From Lentisphaera profundi (lineage in GTDB: Bacteria > Verrucomicrobiota > Lentisphaeria > Lentisphaerales > Lentisphaeraceae): a DNA stretch of 64,000 bases. Below the pieces are notes generated by a model. The model saw only the letters and a list, made by a program, of their open reading frames with translations. It was not told where the DNA came from and made no database searches. The stretch lies in the NCBI RefSeq assembly GCF_028728065.1, contig NZ_CP117812.1, positions 1,488,001 to 1,552,000 on the forward strand. The letters run 5' to 3'. This document shows, piece by piece, positions 17,753-25,881 of the stretch; position 1 is the stretch's first letter; each line of letters opens with the position of its first letter. Position numbers and translations under genes: made by a program.

Positions 17753-20700
17753 TCAAAACCCTATGGATTCTTGTGTATATGTAAAACGGTAATATTTCGC
17801 TTCGACACAGTACTCTGGTCGTGTTTGTGGACCGCAACTACCCGAACCTACTCCCCGCTGCACGAGATCTAAATTAAGGTAGTAATAATCCTTATCTTCT
17901 ACTTTGCTGAGATCGCAAGTATGATATGAATGATAGAGTTCTTCATCGGACCAAGGACATACACTGAATTCAAAATTGCCTTTAAAAACCAAGCTCTCTT
18001 GACCATCGCTTAATTTCAAATATTTGACACCACTCTTATTGCCATGAGACTGAGGTAGAATATAGGGCACGTAATGATCTAAAACTCGATTTTTATAAAG
18101 CGAAAAACGCGCACCATAATCACGGTCTACATAATTTTCGTGGGGACCTAAGCCTAACCATTGTACGCCTTGAAAAATTTTCGGGATTTTATACTTCAGC
18201 CCAACACGTGCCAAGCTAGGAAGCTTTTGAGGAAGCATAAATTCGTGCGAAAAATTCAGTTCATTATCTATCAATATTTCGTGACTTATCTCATGATTTC
18301 TTGCCATGTATTTTCGCTTAATAAGAAGTGATTCATTCTCAAACTCATGACTTTCACTCATTAACTTCAAATCGTGTAAGCCTGACTCACGCCATTTATT
18401 ACCCGGCTTATGATCTTGTCCCGTCCAGGCACGTATCGCGTCATTATCCGTTCCTGCTCGATAAAGATTGAGTTCGGGGAGCAATACTTCTTGATCACCA
18501 TGGAAAACTTTAAGCCCATCCATTTCTTGAACGCGTAATTGAGCCACTCTTGAGTTTATATTCTCTTCTTTAATAACTTGATCGGCATCAATGAAAAACT
18601 GACTCCAAGTAAGCTCATGGCCCGCATCATGCCAAGTGCCCTTTTTAATATAAGAAAAGGAGAAGTTAACTGTTAGTATTTGTGTTTCACCTGCTGTGAC
18701 TGGCTTCATTTCTATAGCATAATCTAAACTTTCTTTAGCTTCAATTACTAAATCATCTTCTTGCCCTTCTTGTATGATTTTACCATCTAGTTCTAAAGTC
18801 CAATGAAGTCGAATATTATTAAAATCACTAAAGTATTGATCATTTATGATATGGTATTTTTCCCTAGAAATTTGTTCGACTAAAATTGGTTCCGCACATT
18901 TCTTGAATTCATACATGGCAGGTTTCGGAGTCCTATCAGGCCAAACCATCCCATTAATACAAAAATCAAAATCATGAAATTCTTCGCCATAATCACCGCC
19001 ATAAGTCCAGTATTTCTCCCCGTCTTTGTCATATTCTGCAAGCCCTTGATCCACCCAGTCCCAAATAAATCCACCTTGCAAGCCATCGACTTCACGAAAA
19101 GCCTTCCAGTAATCTTTTAAGGAGCCGTTGCTATTGCCCATGGCGTGATTGTATTCACAAGTAATATAAGGCCGCGGATCATCTTGACGATCTTTTGCCC
19201 AATCCAACATATCTTCCACTTCTGGATACATGGGTCCAAATGTATCGGTCGCCATCCCATGTTTTGCAGTATGATCAGGCAATCCTTGAGACCATTCCGC
19301 ATGAACCGCTCCTTCACAATGAACCAAGCGGCTTGAGTCTATGCCCCTTAAATAGCCCAAAGCCATATCGTGATTGGGTCCGTAACCGGATTCATTGCCC
19401 GTTGACCATTGATAAATACAGGCGTGATTTTTATGCGAATGAAACATCCTCATGACACGATTTAAAAATGCTGGCGCATACTGAGGATCACGACAAATAG
19501 TATCGTAATCCTTATGAGCTTCAATATTGGCCTCATCCATAATGTAAAGACCATACTCATTGCACAGTTCATACCAAAGATCCGGCTGAGGATAATGCGC
19601 ATTGCGTACCGCATTAAAATTAAACTGCTTTAGTAGTCTTATGTCCTTAATCATAGTCTCGCGACTGACTACTTTCCCCGAGTACTCATCATGCTCATGA
19701 CGATTCACACCCTTGATCAACACCGCTTGGCCATTGATCAGTAGCTCCTGATTTTTGACCTCCACTCTTTTGAAACCAATTTTACTGCGTACGCAATCAA
19801 TTAAATCTCCTGCTCTACTTTCTAAGCTCGCAACTACTGTATATTGATAAGGATTTTCGGCATTCCAACTTATCAGCTCTTCTAGCTCTGCATCAAGATC
19901 GATAATATGATAGGGGTAAATCGTTTCTCCATCTTCAGTTTTTTCGTACTCTCTAAAATGCTTCGGGCTCAGACGACAAAACTTATGAGATTTCCAAATC
20001 GATGACGCTTTTGCATCAAAGAGCTCCACATTAATTTTATAGGCATCCAAATCTCGCTTTACTGAACCTAAACGCAACTGACACTTTAAGCTCGCACTCT
20101 TGAGATCTTCATTGAGCTGAGCTCTTGCAAACATATCTTCAATAAATTGTAGTGGACTCGAATAAAGAAAAACATCGCGAAAGATCCCTGCCATACGCCA
20201 GTGATCTTGATCCTCAATATATGACCCATCAGACCAGCGAATTACTTTGACATGTAAATCATTATCTCCCTGCTTTAGGAAATCCGTCAAGTCAAATTCC
20301 ACTGGCGTTCTCGAGCCCTTACTCATTCCTACTTCTTCGCCATTAAGATAGAGATAAAACATGCTTTCCACACCCGCAAAATGAATGATGCTTCTACGCT
20401 CGGGCCAAATATTTTTTATTTTTCGATGATAAATTCCCGTAGGATTTTTTTCTGGAACTTTTGGATAACTTTCATCAAAAGGCATCTGCACATTGGTATA
20501 AATGGGTAAATCTTTAAATCCTTGACGTGTCCAACAAGAAGGCACCTCAATCTTATCCCAATTTTTCACATCTAAACAAGCGCTTAATGGTGACTCAAAA
20601 AGTTTAAAATCCCACTGCCCATTAAGTGATTTCTTGTAGCTAGAATCCTGTACTGACAAGGCCTCAGGAAGAGTATCAAAAGAATACAATGGTGCACGTG

Positions 20701-20761
20701 GTGAAAGTGTACTATATGAAACTAACTGTGGATTCTCCCAAGGATTAATCGCCATTCTCAT
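17753..20761 (-). CDS. lacZ: Beta-galactosidase, glycoside hydrolase family 2 (LacZ type)
   Basis: A 1002-residue enzyme with the full five-domain LacZ layout: sugar-binding domain (about 45-210), Ig-like domain, TIM barrel (about 330-630), and the C-terminal Bgal small-chain domain (about 715-1000). Catalytic residues: acid/base Glu457 in GNESGYG and nucleophile Glu536 in CEYNHAMGNSNG; VRNAHYPQ is the usual barrel motif. No signal peptide, so it is cytoplasmic and acts on imported galactosides. Two starts are possible (residue 1 or Met3); AGG lies only 4 bases before the first ATG and 10 before the second, so Met3 may be the true start. It is transcribed divergently from the AraC-type regulator, 75 bases away. 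Confidence 0.94.
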   Translation of the reverse strand: MRMAINPWENPQLVSYSTLSPRAPLYSFDTLPEALSVQDSSYKKSLNGQWDFKLFESPLSACLDVKNWDKIEVPSCWTRQGFKDLPIYTNVQMPFDESYPKVPEKNPTGIYHRKIKNIWPERRSIIHFAGVESMFYLYLNGEEVGMSKGSRTPVEFDLTDFLKQGDNDLHVKVIRWSDGSYIEDQDHWRMAGIFRDVFLYSSPLQFIEDMFARAQLNEDLKSASLKCQLRLGSVKRDLDAYKINVELFDAKASSIWKSHKFCRLSPKHFREYEKTEDGETIYPYHIIDLDAELEELISWNAENPYQYTVVASLESRAGDLIDCVRSKIGFKRVEVKNQELLINGQAVLIKGVNRHEHDEYSGKVVSRETMIKDIRLLKQFNFNAVRNAHYPQPDLWYELCNEYGLYIMDEANIEAHKDYDTICRDPQYAPAFLNRVMRMFHSHKNHACIYQWSTGNESGYGPNHDMALGYLRGIDSSRLVHCEGAVHAEWSQGLPDHTAKHGMATDTFGPMYPEVEDMLDWAKDRQDDPRPYITCEYNHAMGNSNGSLKDYWKAFREVDGLQGGFIWDWVDQGLAEYDKDGEKYWTYGGDYGEEFHDFDFCINGMVWPDRTPKPAMYEFKKCAEPILVEQISREKYHIINDQYFSDFNNIRLHWTLELDGKIIQEGQEDDLVIEAKESLDYAIEMKPVTAGETQILTVNFSFSYIKKGTWHDAGHELTWSQFFIDADQVIKEENINSRVAQLRVQEMDGLKVFHGDQEVLLPELNLYRAGTDNDAIRAWTGQDHKPGNKWRESGLHDLKLMSESHEFENESLLIKRKYMARNHEISHEILIDNELNFSHEFMLPQKLPSLARVGLKYKIPKIFQGVQWLGLGPHENYVDRDYGARFSLYKNRVLDHYVPYILPQSHGNKSGVKYLKLSDGQESLVFKGNFEFSVCPWSDEELYHSYHTCDLSKVEDKDYYYLNLDLVQRGVGSGSCGPQTRPEYCVEAKYYRFTYTQESIGF

Positions 20762-20784
20762 TACCTATATATTGTTTTTGGTAG

Positions 20785-20809
20785 ATAACTTATTATAGTA
20801 ATAACTTAT
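20785..20809. promoter_or_regulatory. Direct repeat ATAACTTAT x2, candidate AraC-type operator
   Basis: Two identical copies of ATAACTTAT (20785-20793 and 20801-20809) are spaced 16 bases start to start in the 75-base gap between the beta-galactosidase and the AraC-family gene. AraC proteins commonly bind direct repeats. The region is A+T-rich, which weakens the case somewhat. Confidence 0.5.
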
Positions 20810-20836
20810 AAAAATGGGTTAAATGGTATTTAATAT

Positions 20837-21667
20837 ATGCTTTTTGGTAAAAATAATATGGTGCACCGTTATTTTGGTGATAGCGCTGAAAGAGTCGGCC
20901 TAGGTTTGATCAATAAAACTCGGGGTATTGATCATCAAAATTTTAAATGGCCCTGGTATGCCGTAGTATTTATCCTAAAGGGTCATGGCCACTTTATTGA
21001 CCATAATCAACAAAAACACACCCTTTCCGAGGGCATGTTTTTTCAGCGTATTCCAGGCTTAGTTCATAGCAATATTATAGAAAGCGATGATTGGCAGGAA
21101 ATCTTTTTTGATTTTGGAGTTAAAACATATGAAATGCTTAAATCCTGCGAAATTATCAATCCACAAAAACTCACTGGCCACTGCCCCATAAGTTTAGCTC
21201 AAGGACAAGAGCATCAGCTCTTGTTAGAAGAACTCAAGCAAAGCACTCATTTAAAACACATGCACTTAAAAATATTGAGCTTTTTTCAAGATATTCAAAG
21301 TAGTTCTGAACTAACAAACCCCCTCCTTATCGATGAAGCTTGCGCTTACTTAGAAGAAAATTTCTTAGTGAAGGATAAAATTCAAAACTTCTGTATCGAA
21401 AAAGCTGTCGGCTATGAAATGCTACGGAAAAAATTCAAAGAAATAACAAACTCGAGCCCCAAGCAATTTCAAAATCGCGTTCGTATGGAGAAAGCCATTC
21501 AACTTCTAGGCAGTAAAGATTTTAATATAGAACAAATCGCCAATCAGCTCGGATATTGTAGCAGCTTTGAATTTTCCAAGCAATTCAAAAAATTCAATGG
21601 CATCTCTCCTGGCCATTATAGGAATAACTGGACGGTTCAAACTCCGAGTAAATCATCAAATATTTGA
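20837..21667 (+). CDS. AraC-family transcriptional regulator
   Basis: A 276-residue regulator: an N-terminal cupin-like sensing domain (about 10-110; FILKGHGHFIDHNQQKHTLS) and a C-terminal pair of helix-turn-helix motifs (about 170-270), with the AraC signature IEQIANQLGYCSSFEFSKQFKK followed by GISPGHYR. It is divergent from the beta-galactosidase gene and most likely controls it in response to a sugar (inference). The first ATG is used here; an internal Met8 is a possible alternative start. Confidence 0.92.
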   Translation: MLFGKNNMVHRYFGDSAERVGLGLINKTRGIDHQNFKWPWYAVVFILKGHGHFIDHNQQKHTLSEGMFFQRIPGLVHSNIIESDDWQEIFFDFGVKTYEMLKSCEIINPQKLTGHCPISLAQGQEHQLLLEELKQSTHLKHMHLKILSFFQDIQSSSELTNPLLIDEACAYLEENFLVKDKIQNFCIEKAVGYEMLRKKFKEITNSSPKQFQNRVRMEKAIQLLGSKDFNIEQIANQLGYCSSFEFSKQFKKFNGISPGHYRNNWTVQTPSKSSNI

Positions 21668-21852
21668 TTCAAGTAGATACCTAGAAATATCGATTAGGAT
21701 CGAATAAAAAAGCTCGATTAGAAAAGTAAAGCTCTCTTTCAGTAGCAAGGAAATTTGTACTATCTCCACAAGTCCAATACCCGCGAGATGACTGGCCACG
21801 GTAAACGAAGTCATGCTATCAATCATTTAACTCGATATATATTTACAAAACC

Positions 21853-21880
21853 TTGTATCAACATATTTCTTAGCTTGCTT
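21853..21880 (+). promoter_or_regulatory. TTGTATCAA-N13-TTGYTT element, copy 1
   Basis: TTGTATCAA at 21853-21861 and TTGCTT at 21875-21880, 66 bases before the pseudopilin gene at 21919. The same pair of boxes at the same 22-base spacing occurs before genes at 25882, 33062 and 43627. Confidence 0.55.
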
Positions 21881-21918
21881 AATACTTTATATAGTATTCA
21901 AATAACTAAGGTTAAAAC

Positions 21919-22701
21919 ATGAAATATAAATGGACTACAAAGGGTTTCACTCTCATCGAACTTTTGGTCGTAATTGCCATTATTGGTATCCTCGCCTCAC
22001 TATTATTACCCTCGCTCAAATCGGCTCGTGGTTCTGCACAACAGGCTTCCTGTAAAAATAATTTAAAGCAAATTGGCATTAGTCTTTTAATGTATTCCAG
22101 TGATAATGACGAACAAATCCCTCATGCTCAGAATGGACTCTCAGGCTGGGATGATCTCATCAGAACTTATTTGACTAATGATTCAAGTGCTATCGGTAAT
22201 TATTGGACTACCGCTCAAGGATTGGACACTATGCGCTGTCCAAGTGCCCAACAGCCAAAACTAAATGGGACTGTCCCCACAGGGACATATGCCATGCCCG
22301 CAGGTAACGCAGGCCAAACAAATGGTGTCAATTGGAATATTCCCCACTTTGGTTTCAGAGTCCTAGATGGTTCCCCTGCTCATAGAACTCTCACAGAATT
22401 GGATGATCCCGTAGGTACGATGGCACTTACGGAAGTCGATACTAATGGTAGTAGCTCTCGACAAGGAAGTGGCTTTTTTACCCACAATGCCGCTCTACAA
22501 ACCACTCCGGGTAGTAATGGGGCCGCATCAAATGGTGCTTTAAATACTACCTTAGATCTTCACAATAAATCTAAGGTCAATATATTACTCGCCGATGGAC
22601 ATATTGAATCTCATTCCCCACTTTCTTCTACTGTTCTTGGGGAAGGGACCGCTCCAACAAGTCCTTGGAATGGCATGTGGAGCGTCACCGCTGGTGATTA
22701 A
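21919..22701 (+). CDS. DUF1559 prepilin-like protein
   Basis: A 260-residue type IV prepilin/type II pseudopilin-like protein. The N-terminus carries the prepilin motif [20 protein letters not shown] (residues 11-30), with glycine at -1, so cleavage by a prepilin peptidase is expected. The body is the DUF1559 domain, with DNNLKQIG-like text near 45-52 and a C-terminal histidine followed ten residues later by ADGH. It ends GMWSVTAGD, the same tail type as the gene at 35900. Families of these proteins are abundant in Lentisphaerae and Planctomycetes; their role is unproven, with surface or secretion-system attachment suspected. AAGG lies 8 bases before the start. It stands upstream of the sigma C-kinase C pair. 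Confidence 0.93.
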   Translation: MKYKWTTKGFTLIELLVVIAIIGILASLLLPSLKSARGSAQQASCKNNLKQIGISLLMYSSDNDEQIPHAQNGLSGWDDLIRTYLTNDSSAIGNYWTTAQGLDTMRCPSAQQPKLNGTVPTGTYAMPAGNAGQTNGVNWNIPHFGFRVLDGSPAHRTLTELDDPVGTMALTEVDTNGSSSRQGSGFFTHNAALQTTPGSNGAASNGALNTTLDLHNKSKVNILLADGHIESHSPLSSTVLGEGTAPTSPWNGMWSVTAGD

Positions 22702-22945
22702 TCATCAGTTTCTCTGTGAGATATAATGTGCTCCACTAAAAGTGAACTGACTTCATTAGCTACAATTTCAAAATTGTCTTAGAAAGTTTTAAAATGAAAA
22801 TTTTGTTTAACACTTTAATTATTATCTAGTTTTCAAAGAGATTATTAGCTCTGATAAACTAGCATTAAGCATCGTCAAGTTTTACAATGATATATATTGG
22901 ACTGTGAATAAACTAATTGACTAAATATGAGTGCGAGATATAAGC

Positions 22946-23536
22946 GTGAGTAAGTGGAATACGAGATACACATTAATTCAAAGAGCCCAAAACTCCCCCG
23001 ATAACGATACCTGGGAAGAGTTTATCCAAGCTTACAGCAAATTCATTTATTATATGCTTCACCAAATGCAAGTGCCGAAATCACTCGTCGATGATTTAGC
23101 TCAGGAAATCATCCTGAATTTATGGTCTAAATTAAGTATGTATGCTAAAGAAAAAGGTAAATTCCGCTCTTGGTTAACTCGCGTAATCCGCAATAGTGCT
23201 ACTGACTCTCTAAAAAAAGAACAGCGCTATAACAAGCGTCAAGAAAATGCTAGTGAAGTTCTCGAACTCTTAGAAAGCATGTCAGAATCCGACTTTGAAC
23301 AAATCATTGACCGTGAATGGCGTGCTCACATGATTAAACTCACTCTTGATAGTTTGAGCGATCAACTATCGGAAACGGCTATTGAAGTCTTTAAATTGAG
23401 TATGGAGCAAGTCTCTACTGATGATATTGCCGAAAAAATGGATATAACTCCTGCTTCGGTCTATACCTTGAAAAATCGTGTAAAAGAAAAATTCACTCGC
23501 AGACTCAAACACTTTGTTGCGGAACTTGAGTTCTAA
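22946..23536 (+). CDS. ECF-type sigma factor (sigma C), partner of kinase C
   Basis: A 196-residue sigma factor of two regions: region 2 (LVDDLAQEIILNLWSKL and FRSWLTRVIRNSATDSLKK) and region 4 (IAEKMDITPASVYTLKNRVK). I choose the GTG at 22946 because the translation then begins MSKWNTR, matching sigma D exactly in position and total length (196), and GAGA lies 7 bases upstream; a GTG at 22931 would add five residues without support. An eight-codon open frame (22927-22953) overlaps this start. Kinase C begins 7 bases after the stop. Sister of sigma D. Confidence 0.88.
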   Translation: MSKWNTRYTLIQRAQNSPDNDTWEEFIQAYSKFIYYMLHQMQVPKSLVDDLAQEIILNLWSKLSMYAKEKGKFRSWLTRVIRNSATDSLKKEQRYNKRQENASEVLELLESMSESDFEQIIDREWRAHMIKLTLDSLSDQLSETAIEVFKLSMEQVSTDDIAEKMDITPASVYTLKNRVKEKFTRRLKHFVAELEF

Positions 23537-23543
23537 ATAAACT

Positions 23544-25586
23544 ATGACAAACATACTCAAAGGAGAAGACAGCCACAAGGATGACTTCGACCTGTCTTTG
23601 AATGATCTTTACGATCAGGTATTTACTGATGAAGTAGATACTCCAGATGAAAGTTCCTTCGATATTCTTAGTGCTCAAAAAGAACGCTATATAAAAGAAG
23701 AAGAAATCGGTCGTGGTGGCGCAAAAAAAATCATTAAAGTATTCGATACTCGCGCTCGTAGATACTTGGCTATGGCACTGCCTCACTCAAGTGAGCAAAA
23801 TGAGAAACTTAATGCTTTTATCCGTGAAGCTTGGATTACTGCACAATTAGATCACCCCAATATTATTAAAATTCACGAGGTCGGAGTCAATCCAGAGAAA
23901 CTTCCTTTTTTCACCATGGATTTGAAAAATGGTGATAGTTTAGAATTCATCCTTCGAAAACTCTATTCTGATGACCCTATATACCTAGAAAAATATCCTC
24001 TTATTAAACGCCTCGAGTTTTTTATTAAAATATGCGATGCTATTGCCTATGCTCACTCAGTCAACATACTTCACCTCGACTTAAAACCTGATAACATCCA
24101 GATAGGTGAGTACGGCGAAGTGATTGTCTGTGACTGGGGACTCGCAAAAATTGTAGGTGGTCGTAAATCTATTAACCTCCACCGTGACCTACTCGAACTC
24201 GATCTTGCGGAAAAGGAATCATCGCTAATCATGGGAACACCTGCTTATATGGCCCCTGAACAAGTTAAAGGCGATAAAACCAACACTTTAAGTGACGTCT
24301 ATGGCCTTGCTGCCATTCTCTACCATATCGTGACTTTAAATCCTAGCATTACTACAGATGATGCTAGTGAGGCAATGGCTCAAACCCTAAAAGGATCTAT
24401 TCCTTCCCCACACGAACTAGTTCCTGTTTCCGAAGGCTTATCTTCCATTATCATGAAAGGCTTAGCTCTAGAAGCAAGCGAACGCTACCCGTCTGTCATG
24501 GCGTTTAAAAATGATTTGTCCAAATATTTAGAGGGATATGTTACCAATGCGGAAGACTCCACATTTCTGAAGCAATGCGTATTTTTTTATCGTCGAAATA
24601 AAATGATTTGTCGTCAGGCCATACTTTTTCTCTTTCTTATTATTTCTATTACATTTTGGTTTGTTAATAGCCTACAGCAAAGCTGGAAATTAGAACAAGA
24701 AGCTCGAATCCAAGCAGAAGAAAATGCCTTCAAACAAAAACAAGCCCTCGATCTCTACATCAAAGAAAAAGAACAAGGGGCATTAGTTAAAAAAGACTTT
24801 TCAGGAGTTTTAGTCAAGCGGTATCAGATTTATAATAGTGAAGACTTTTCCAAAGACCCAGAAGCAATGCTACTTGGGTCTTTGAAAGGATATCGTTACG
24901 CTCTAGAGCAGAATCCAAATGATTCTCATATTGCGATGATGACGGCTTTAACATTATTCATTTTACAACGTTATGATGAAGCTCAAAAATTTAACGGTAA
25001 ACACAAACAACTTGAGCAGATTCAATTAGCCTTAAAAGCTGTTAATAAACACTCATACACCAAGGGTCAAAAAAATGTTCCAGTTACCGTTTTTGTTTCA
25101 GCCCTTAAAGGCTTGCGCGAATATGGACATACTAACCAAGCCACCGCTTACCGCGCCATTCTTTACGATATGAAGACACGAGATAATTTTGATGGCTACG
25201 AAAAAGTGGTTGAACAAGCTCTCATGTTATGGAACGATCGTTGGATTGAACCTGAGTTTCATTATGATAAAGAGACTCAATCATTGCATGTCCATGGTGA
25301 TAAGTTCAGTAATTTGGGAATGTATGATAAATTTGGCAGGCAAGCTCTTCTGCTAAAACCTCTAATCAAACACCTTGATGTGAGCAATAGCGAAGTAGAA
25401 GATCTCACCTACCTCTATGGTTCTCAAATCGAAAGTCTGAATATTAGTAATACTTACGTAAATGATCTAAGTCCACTACTAAAGCTTAACAAGCTTAGGC
25501 AATTAACGATTACAGAAAAACAGTTTAGCAAAGAAGAACTCGAACTACTCCCCTCAAAAATCAAAGTAATATATACAAAACAGTAA
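23544..25586 (+). CDS. Transmembrane Ser/Thr kinase with relocated lysine (kinase C)
   Basis: A 680-residue protein: kinase domain (about 50-330), one membrane segment (about 357-375), coiled coil (378-405), TPR-like segment (about 420-500) and a short LRR-like end (about 610-680, LNISNTYVNDLSPL). Key residues: IGRGGAKKI with Lys61 in the glycine loop, beta-3 YLAMAL (74-79, alanine replaces lysine), alpha-C Glu95, HLDLKPDN (177-184), DWG (197-199), GTPAYMAPEQ (231-240). The glycine-loop line is very like the WNK pattern GRGSFK. It follows sigma C by 7 bases; the alpha-galactosidase gene follows 295 bases later. Closest relative here is kinase D. Confidence 0.92.
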   Translation: MTNILKGEDSHKDDFDLSLNDLYDQVFTDEVDTPDESSFDILSAQKERYIKEEEIGRGGAKKIIKVFDTRARRYLAMALPHSSEQNEKLNAFIREAWITAQLDHPNIIKIHEVGVNPEKLPFFTMDLKNGDSLEFILRKLYSDDPIYLEKYPLIKRLEFFIKICDAIAYAHSVNILHLDLKPDNIQIGEYGEVIVCDWGLAKIVGGRKSINLHRDLLELDLAEKESSLIMGTPAYMAPEQVKGDKTNTLSDVYGLAAILYHIVTLNPSITTDDASEAMAQTLKGSIPSPHELVPVSEGLSSIIMKGLALEASERYPSVMAFKNDLSKYLEGYVTNAEDSTFLKQCVFFYRRNKMICRQAILFLFLIISITFWFVNSLQQSWKLEQEARIQAEENAFKQKQALDLYIKEKEQGALVKKDFSGVLVKRYQIYNSEDFSKDPEAMLLGSLKGYRYALEQNPNDSHIAMMTALTLFILQRYDEAQKFNGKHKQLEQIQLALKAVNKHSYTKGQKNVPVTVFVSALKGLREYGHTNQATAYRAILYDMKTRDNFDGYEKVVEQALMLWNDRWIEPEFHYDKETQSLHVHGDKFSNLGMYDKFGRQALLLKPLIKHLDVSNSEVEDLTYLYGSQIESLNISNTYVNDLSPLLKLNKLRQLTITEKQFSKEELELLPSKIKVIYTKQ

Positions 25587-25722
25587 TCGTCCTAATCTAG
25601 CTTAGTTAGAGTTTCTCATTTCAGAATCATTGACATTGGATAATCAGCCTTTTTCCATTTCCTTCAAAACTTCAAGTCTAGTTCATTTTTTTAGTCTATT
25701 TTTAGAAAAACTATCAAAACTT

Positions 25723-25747
25723 GTTGAGATCTTATCATGTCGTGTCG
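25723..25747 (+). promoter_or_regulatory. GTTKAGATC-N12-GTCG element, copy 1 (ECF-like promoter candidate)
   Basis: GTTGAGATC at 25723-25731 and GTCG at 25744-25747, with 12 bases between. Two more copies with identical spacing precede pseudopilin genes (28408 and 35826). A GTC-containing -10 box is typical of ECF promoters. Here it lies 134 bases before the alpha-galactosidase start, upstream of a TTGTATCAA-type element. Confidence 0.5.
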
Positions 25748-25819
25748 TTTTTATGTTTATAGGTCAGATAAAATCATTTTTAAAAACAAATAAAAAAATC
25801 CCGTCTATTTAACAATTTT

Positions 25820-25847
25820 TTGTATCAAATCATTTTGATCATTGCTT
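25820..25847 (+). promoter_or_regulatory. TTGTATCAA-N13-TTGYTT element, copy 2
   Basis: TTGTATCAA at 25820-25828 and TTGCTT at 25842-25847, 62 bases before the alpha-galactosidase start. This copy also contains an inverted repeat ATCAAA-TCAT-TTTGAT across the two boxes. Confidence 0.55.
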
Positions 25848-25881
25848 ACTAGTATAACTATTTTAACAACAAGGATTCTAT

